Source of the DNA: Nelumbo lutea
Taxonomy: Eukaryota; Streptophyta; Magnoliopsida; Proteales; Nelumbonaceae
Length of the DNA: 64,000 bases
Direction: 5' to 3'
NCBI GenBank assembly: GCA_022828595.1
Contig: JAKGHH010000007.1
Location: 62,298,727 to 62,362,726, forward strand
A program made the position numbers and the translations under genes. A model generated the notes under the pieces. It ran no database searches. It had not been told where the DNA came from and saw only the letters and a list, made by a program, of their open reading frames with translations. The stretch's first letter is position 1. Every line of letters starts with the position of its first letter. Below, piece after piece: positions 57,895-64,000 of the stretch.

Positions 57895-59186
57895 GAAAGA
57901 ATGGTAGGATCCATCGTATGGACACCAAAAATATTGTGGAATGGGTGGGCGAATTTCAAAAATTTCCTACCTTCTTCCAACTAGGAATCATATTCCCTGA
58001 TTTGAGAATACAATATTCAAGGATCCTACTTGAACCATAATTGAACCAGATCTGAACCAAAAGACAATGAGGGAATTATACTTGATCCAGAGAAGCAGTA
58101 TCTCCCAAAGTTGGTTTTCACGCTCAAAGAGGACACCAAGATCCACTCCTGCTGAAGATGATACAGCAATGTATGGAATGGAACCAGCAGAGTGCATCCT
58201 ACACACTGGATCCTTCTCAAGAATCCTCTGGAAACTCTGAGCAACGAATCTTTTCAATTCTTTCTGTAAAACTGATGTCAAGAACTGATTTCTTGATTTC
58301 TTTTCTTCAAAGATCGAATCTTTTCAAAGAATGGCGGCAGCTGGAGGAGAACTCCTGAGATGAAGATGGCGAAGATTGCTTCTCTTCTCTCTAGAGTGTA
58401 TGAGATCCTATCTCAATTCGCAGGATGATTTCTTGCTAAAAAACCCTAGGTTCTTTTTCTATTCTATCTCTCTTAGGGTTTCTCCTCTTTTCTCTTGATT
58501 AATAAACCTCCTAATCCAATTAGGAGTTATCCCTATCCAAATCAGTATCTGGATAGGGGAAGATCTTAATCCTATCTGCAAATTAGGTTAGCTTACTCCT
58601 GATCTTATCAGGACTTTACCAGATTCAAATCTGATTTGAATTTAGTCTCCTAGAGTGGATTAGGTTAAAGGCCCAATCCTTTTGCTAACTTTAATCCTAG
58701 ATCCGCCCCATAAGTGGGTGATCATATCAGCCCAGTTCAAAATGGGCTTTTGGCCATTAAGTGATCAGTGCTTAACTAGTTTCCAATCTGCTGCCCAGTT
58801 GGGGTTCTTTGTATGGCGTGGGACCCAAGCATTGATCTACACACCAGCCACATGGGTTCGGCTCAGCCTTTATTACAAGGCCTCGCCAAATTCACTAGAA
58901 GTCCTAGTGAACCCCTTGAGCCCATCACATGGACCCTTGGGCCCAACACTTACACTAAGTGGTCCCTAGGTCAAGCCATCTTATAAAAACCCAAGGACTG
59001 TGGGCAGGTGCAAGATTAACCCATCAGGTATTATCCTAAATGGCCTCACACTTAACCTCTTAGCCCATAATGATTAAGCACTGCCCGACAAGAGAGGACC
59101 TCTCCCTCGGCTACAAGGAACAATGCTGCACTCTCCACTCACATGGATCCCGGGAATTAAAACCATTTGCAAACGTTTTGAAAACC

Positions 59187-59229
<43 letters not shown>

Positions 59230-59861
59230 ATATATAAATTTTGCAAAACAAAATTCCAACGATTGAAATCAATTACTAGCAATTTCTTTTTCCATCAGAG
59301 AGAGTGCATTCCTGATCATTACCTTTGTCCAACAAAGGGACTGATCCTGTCACTATGATCACCAACTCAGATGAATTCTCAGACTGCCCCAACATGCCCA
59401 GGTTTTGACCCCCCTAAGGATTTCACTGATTGGCATATCAAAGACAGCCAAATCCAACACCTAGTGATGTATCATAATCGAGTCTAGGGGTCTAGTGTAA
59501 CTTACTAGTTTTGCCCATCTGTCTCCAAGGTCCAGGGAAATACTGGAAATCTGGTCCGGTTCAAAGATCCGAGTAATCCCATACTGCATGTGCCTTGGGT
59601 CTTACCTTGGTGGCCGAGACAAGTCATCCCAACACTTGGCGGCACACCAGTATTAGCCTTGGTAGGATAAATCTCCCCAAACTTATCCAATGGTTGTGAA
59701 CATTTAAAACTAACGCAAGTCTCAATAAGTGTCCAGTTTTAGGGTCTTACACAGAATTATACCAAACAACATGAATCAAACATGCACTTCATTTATTTAC
59801 ACTAAATATCAAAAGTACATCAAATCGGATTGAAGCTAAGGGCATACAAAACTGTCCAACA
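57895..59861 (-). repeat. 5' LTR of the copia element
   Basis: 1967 bp, TGTTGGACAG (59861) to TTCA (57895). It contains an (at)n microsatellite at about 59190-59232, expanded relative to the other LTRs. Confidence 0.9.
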
Positions 59862-60529
59862 CAAGAGTGGGAGAAAATAGGGCCGAAATCAGCCGCCATC
59901 AAACCACAGATTTGGTCCAAATCTGGTTCGAACTGGTCTGGGTTTGATTTTTAATTCAAGAATCAATTCATGAAAATGATTTGTGATTAAATACTGATTA
60001 AAAAAAATCAAGAATCAATCAAAGAGGGCTGTTCGCACATTCCATCCTGCAAAACAGAGGTTAGATCACAGTTTGTAATTTCATAAACTGCAAATCGTAG
60101 ATAGCGATTTTCCCATCTACGAAATTTCCTTCCTGCGCTGCCATCTTCAATCCAAAAATAATAAAATTTAAATCCTAGATTTTTCAATTAATACTACATC
60201 AGATCGAATCCTATACATTCAGTCTAAAATGTAAAAAAATATATATTTTATAGACCAAAAGTAATAAATAGAAACTGCAAAAATGCAATTTTCTGCGCCA
60301 ATAAAGATTTCGATCTCCACTTGTACGAACAGCCCATAAATCAAGTAAATTATAAAGAACAATTCTAAATAAAATTCAGATTTATAAAGATTTAATTTCA
60401 AATCATTTGCCCTTTATCTGGAAATAAATTTTCCAGAAAAAACTCAAATCTGCGCAAATCGGGTAGAACGCCTTTTGCCCATTTGCACAGGTTCAGATCT
60501 GATTTAATTTGGTTCAAGACATGAACCTT
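59862..60529 (-). mobile_element. Partial leader of a second copia copy
   Basis: Follows the second PBS on the minus strand and is homologous to the leader at 57300-57880. It ends abruptly at the TGTT of the middle LTR, without a PPT and before gag, so the second copy lacks all coding sequence. Confidence 0.75.
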
Positions 60530-60542
60530 GGCTCTGATACCA
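60530..60542 (-). promoter_or_regulatory. Second copia primer binding site
   Basis: TGGTATCAGAGCC, identical to the site at 57881-57893, adjoining the end of the third LTR. Confidence 0.88.
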
Positions 60543-60543
60543 C

Positions 60544-62478
60544 CGAAGGGATGAGAGATCCATAGTATGGACTCACGAATCTTGTGGAATAGTATTGGCT
60601 ATTTTCAAAAATTTCTCTCCTTCCTTTTGGGAATCGTTTTCCCTATTTTTGATAAATCATATTTTTCAATGATCAATATTGAACCAAGAACCGAACTAGA
60701 TTTGAACAAATTCAGTAGGAAAGGGAAATACCTAATACAGAGAAACAATATCTCCCAATGGAGGTGTTCACGCCTAAGGAAGGAACCAAAGATTGTTCTC
60801 ACTGAAGATGGTGCAAAGTAGGAGGATGGAGCAGAATCAACAGTGTTCTTCGCAAGAACCAGATCGTTTGCAAGAATCAGCTGGATGACACGTGAGCATG
60901 ACTTCCAATCAATCTTTTCACAAAAAAGTTGATATCAAGAACGTTTCTTGATCGCTTCTACTGTCGTGGAGATGAACTGGCAATGGCGGCGGCGGCAGGA
61001 AGGAGGCGACAGGGGGAAAATAGCACAGTTTCATTGGATGCTATGTTCTCTCTTCTGTGATCTAAGGGATTAGAATGTATTAGAGTCTGCCGCCACCTCC
61101 TCCTTTTATAATCTTAAAGAGATCAGCCCCTAATCCTATTAGGAGTTGCTGATCCAAATTATATTTGGATCTGAATTGCCTTTAAGTGATAGGGATGAGT
61201 CCTTATCTTATCTGCAGATGATGATCAACCCTCCTAATCTGATTAGGAGTTTCCAGATCCAAATCATATTTAGATCTGGACTCTATCTGAGTGGATAGGG
61301 ATAAGACCCTATCCTATCTGCTAATCTAATATCATAAACACCCCTTTCATTAACTGATCTAATTAGCCTAGTTCAAATTTGGGCTTTAGGCCCATTAAGT
61401 CTATGTGATCACTTAGCCTTCCAAACTGTCGCCCAGTTGGGCTTCCTTGTATGGCATGAGACCCAAACATTGATCTACACATCAGCCACAAGGGTTTGGC
61501 CCAGCCTTTGTTACAAGGCCTAATCGAATTCATTAGAAAGCCCAGCGAACCCCTTGAGCCCATCACATGGACTCTATAGACCCAACACTTACACTAAGTG
61601 GTCCCTGAGCCAAGCCACCTTATAACACCCAAGGACTGTGGGAAGATGCAAGATTAGCCCATCAGGTATTACCCTCAATAGTCTTATACTTAACCTCTCA
61701 GCCCATAATGATCATACACTGCCCGACAAGAGAGGGCCTCTCCCTCGGCTGCAAGGAATAGTGTTGCACTCTCTGCTCTCACGGATCCCGAGAATTAAAA
61801 CTTTTTTGCAAACAACTTGAAACCATAATATATATATATATAAATATATAAATATATTTTGCAAAACAAAATTTCAACGATTGAAATCGAATGTCAGCAA
61901 TCTTGGTTTCCATTAGAGAAAGTGCAACCCCGATCATTACCTTTGTCCGACAAATGGGCTAATCCTGTCACTATGATCACCCACTCAGATTAATTCATAG
62001 ATGGTCCCAATATACCCAGGTTTTTGACCCCCGCTAAGGATCTCATTGATTGGCATATCAAAGATAGCCCAATCCGGCACCTAGTATAGTATCATAATCG
62101 ATTCTAGGGGTCAGGTGTAACATTCTAGTTTTGCCCACTCATCACCAAGGTCCAAGGCAATACTGGAATTCTGGTCCAGTTCAAGGTTTCAAGCTGAACC
62201 CACACTGCATGTACCTCGGGTCTCACCCTGACGGTTGACAGGCCACCCAAACCAACTTGGCGGTACATCAGTGTCAGCCTTATCAGGATAGATCACCCCA
62301 GACCGACCCACTGCCTGTGAACATTCTAAACTAACACGAGTCTCATTATGTGTCCAGTTTAAGGGTATTACACGGAAACACACCACATAACATGAATCAA
62401 ATATGTACTTTATTCATTTACAATAAATGTCATAAGTACATCAAACCGATTGGAGCTAAGGGCATACACTTTCTAACA
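60544..62478 (-). repeat. Third copia LTR (5' LTR of the partial copy)
   Basis: About 1.9 kb. It starts on the minus strand at TGTTAGAAAG (62478) and ends at 60544, where the terminal CA has become CG. It is more diverged from the other two LTRs than they are from each other, so it belongs to a different insertion of the same family. Confidence 0.85.
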
Positions 62479-62639
62479 CCTATTGTCATGGCGCAAACTA
62501 GAATTGGTCTAGCAAGGACCAGAAGAATCATTCATAGGCTTCATAGCTAGGTAGAGGGCCTAGGCAGCCCCAGTCCTTAAGAGGCCTAGTGAGGAGAACC
62601 AAATTTCAATGGTCTTAAAGAGCTTGAATAAAGAATATG

Positions 62640-64000
62640 CTAACAGGTTGACTCTGACTCATCATCCTACTTTTTAGGCTTTAGTTTGTGCAGGTTGCCA
62701 AGTGGAAGACTCTCTAATAGCCGGTAATGCATCCACCATGGAGGTATCACCAGCAATTGACAATACATCTGACAATGAGTAGATCATAGATGTCGAGTCA
62801 TTAGAAATTGAGATGGACCAACTAGGTAGTGAGCTTCGAACTCAAGCAACAATTTACAGTGTGTCACCTCCTAATAGTTAACATCAACAAGCAATCTGTG
62901 AGAATAAGCCGATCCAAGCTCTAGAAGACCAACATCAAATTGATCATCAAGGCCCAACAAAGCTACAACAAGCCTTACCAAGTCATCAAGTCAGCACCAC
63001 GCAATAAAAGATCTAACAATTTGATCCCACCAAGTACATCAAGCCCATCCAATCAGTGGAAGTTGTATTAAAGGCTAAAGAAGAAAAGGCTTTTGATCCA
63101 ACCCAACTCATCAAGCCAATGCAAATCACAGATGTCGAGTAGTTAGGAATCAAGATAGACCAACTAGGGAGTGAGCTTCGAACTCAAGTAGCGATGTATA
63201 GTTTGTCACCTCCAAACAGTAAACCTCAACAAACAATCTGTGAGGATAAGATGACCCAAGCCCTAGAAGATGAGCATTAAGTCAATCCTCAAGGCTCAGC
63301 AAAGGAGCATCAAGCCCTACCAAGTCATCAAGACAGCACCATGCAGCAAAAGAGTTAACCATTTGATGCCACCAAGTACATTAGGCCTATCTAGTCTATG
63401 AAGGTGTTATCAATATTCAAGGAAGATGAGGCTTTTGATCTGACATAACTCATCAAGTCGATTCAAAGGTCAGGAGAAGAACCCCCCAAAATGGTAATGC
63501 ATATTATCATTGTGATGCAGCAAAAAACTGAAGAAGATCAGTTGTTCGATCCAACTCAATTCATCAGGCCCATAAAGCAGATAGACATCAATGAACCAGT
63601 TCAAAAAGAAGAACATAATGTGCAATATGACCAACTAGACTTAAAACAAGGTTCTATTGCCACAATTCAACTTAGTACAGGTCTAGACTAGGGGAAAAGT
63701 TTTGCCCTAGAATCTCAGCAAGCCACCTTTGAATTTGGTATAGGAGATCAACATGGTATGATGCAAGACATAGACATATGGCATGGTACATGGAAATTGG
63801 AGCAAGACTCAAATTGGGTCGATCAAGACCTCATCATTGAATTAGAAGGTCAACATGGTGCACGGAAAGAAAAGCTAGAATTGAAGCAAGCTGACCTAGA
63901 GCCTATCTCAAACATTGAAACAAAAGACTGGCCTGACACAGGGCAAGTAAATCAAGAGCCTCAACAGAATAATCTAGAGCCTAGTCTCATCATAGAAATA
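62640..64000 (+). pseudogene. Unrecognised repetitive acidic protein, decayed, open at right edge
   Basis: One frame stays protein-like for over 1.3 kb, broken by about ten single stops, mostly TAA/TAG where CAA/CAG or GAG would fit. A 342-bp unit (114 codons) occurs at about 62786-63127 and 63128-63469: IDVESLEIEMDQLGSELRTQ against TDVE*LGIKIDQLGSELRTQ. Within and after it the motif FDPTxxIKPI recurs: QFDPTKYIKPIQ (63017), AFDPTQLIKPMQ (63089), PFDATKYIRPI (about 63359), AFDLT*LIKSIQ (about 63431) and LFDPTQFIRPIK (about 63542). The last 103 codons (from 63692) are open and Q/E/D-rich. No homologue is known to me. It could be a variable region of a transposon protein or a host repeat protein. 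Confidence 0.6.

Larger units (their letters stand above)
50602..59861 (-). mobile_element. Ty1/copia LTR retrotransposon, structurally complete, inactivated
   Basis: Minus-strand element: 5' LTR 59861-57895, PBS 57893-57881, leader, gag-pol 56425-52563, 3' LTR 52548-50602. LTRs start TGTT and end TTTCA. The order gag, protease, integrase, RT, RNase H is diagnostic of copia. Several stops and frameshifts break the polyprotein. The flanks (taaat left, caaga right) do not match, so no target duplication is evident. Confidence 0.92.

Noticed and set aside
59190..59232. (AT)n run as a regulatory element
   Set aside because: It is a simple microsatellite within the LTR, of different length in each LTR copy.
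1..64000. CRISPR arrays, tRNA or rRNA genes, organelle-derived inserts
   Set aside because: No regularly spaced repeats with unique spacers, no cloverleaf and no rRNA motif were seen. Nothing matches a plastid or mitochondrial gene I could name.

Overview
This is nuclear DNA of a flowering plant, most likely a eudicot. The evidence is GT-AG spliced genes with plant-only homologues (a PIFI-like chloroplast protein, the ROD1/PDCT lipid enzyme, a MEG/ESF1-type cysteine-rich secreted peptide), AT-rich spacers, and nested plant LTR retrotransposons of the Ty3/gypsy Tat and Athila types and of Ty1/copia. I see no bacterial operon, rRNA, tRNA or CRISPR array. The species cannot be named from the sequence alone.

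Layout. (1) 0-8.6 kb, the gene-bearing end: the 3' half of a PIFI-like gene (+), small foldback and AT-rich repeats, then ROD1 (phosphatidylcholine:diacylglycerol cholinephosphotransferase, minus, two exons). Both genes carry one-base frameshifts in homopolymers, which could be real lesions or assembly errors. (2) 8.66-24 kb, a retrotransposon nest: a minus-strand LTR, a near-complete Tat-type gypsy element (9602-20241) with gag, protease, RT, two RNase H domains and integrase on +, plus a multi-exon antisense gene with its own TATA box; then an antisense plant-mobile-domain (PMD) gene remnant lying before the polypurine tract and LTR of another element. (3) 24-31.8 kb: a long-TIR element with four ~175-bp tandem repeats, a broken paralogue of the cysteine-rich peptide gene (minus), a copy of that gene's upstream region without coding sequence, and a ~460-bp tandem repeat. 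(4) 31.84-38.44 kb: an Athila-like element with PBS and gag but no pol, whose LTR at the 3' end is inverted; it splits the ~460-bp tandem repeat. (5) 39-50.15 kb: copia debris, the intact cysteine-rich peptide gene (42188-42609), and a ~4-kb tandem duplication whose breakpoint lies inside exon 1 of that gene. (6) 50.6-62.5 kb: a copia element on the minus strand (LTR-pol-LTR) followed by a second partial copy, giving LTR-internal-LTR-leader-LTR. (7) 62.6-64 kb: a decayed, repetitive, unrecognised protein-coding sequence with a 342-bp (114-codon) repeat that runs off the right edge.

The host genes do not form a pathway together. The most unusual items are the inverted-LTR Athila-like element, the antisense genes carried by the gypsy elements, the local birth and death of the cysteine-rich peptide family, and the 114-codon repeat protein.
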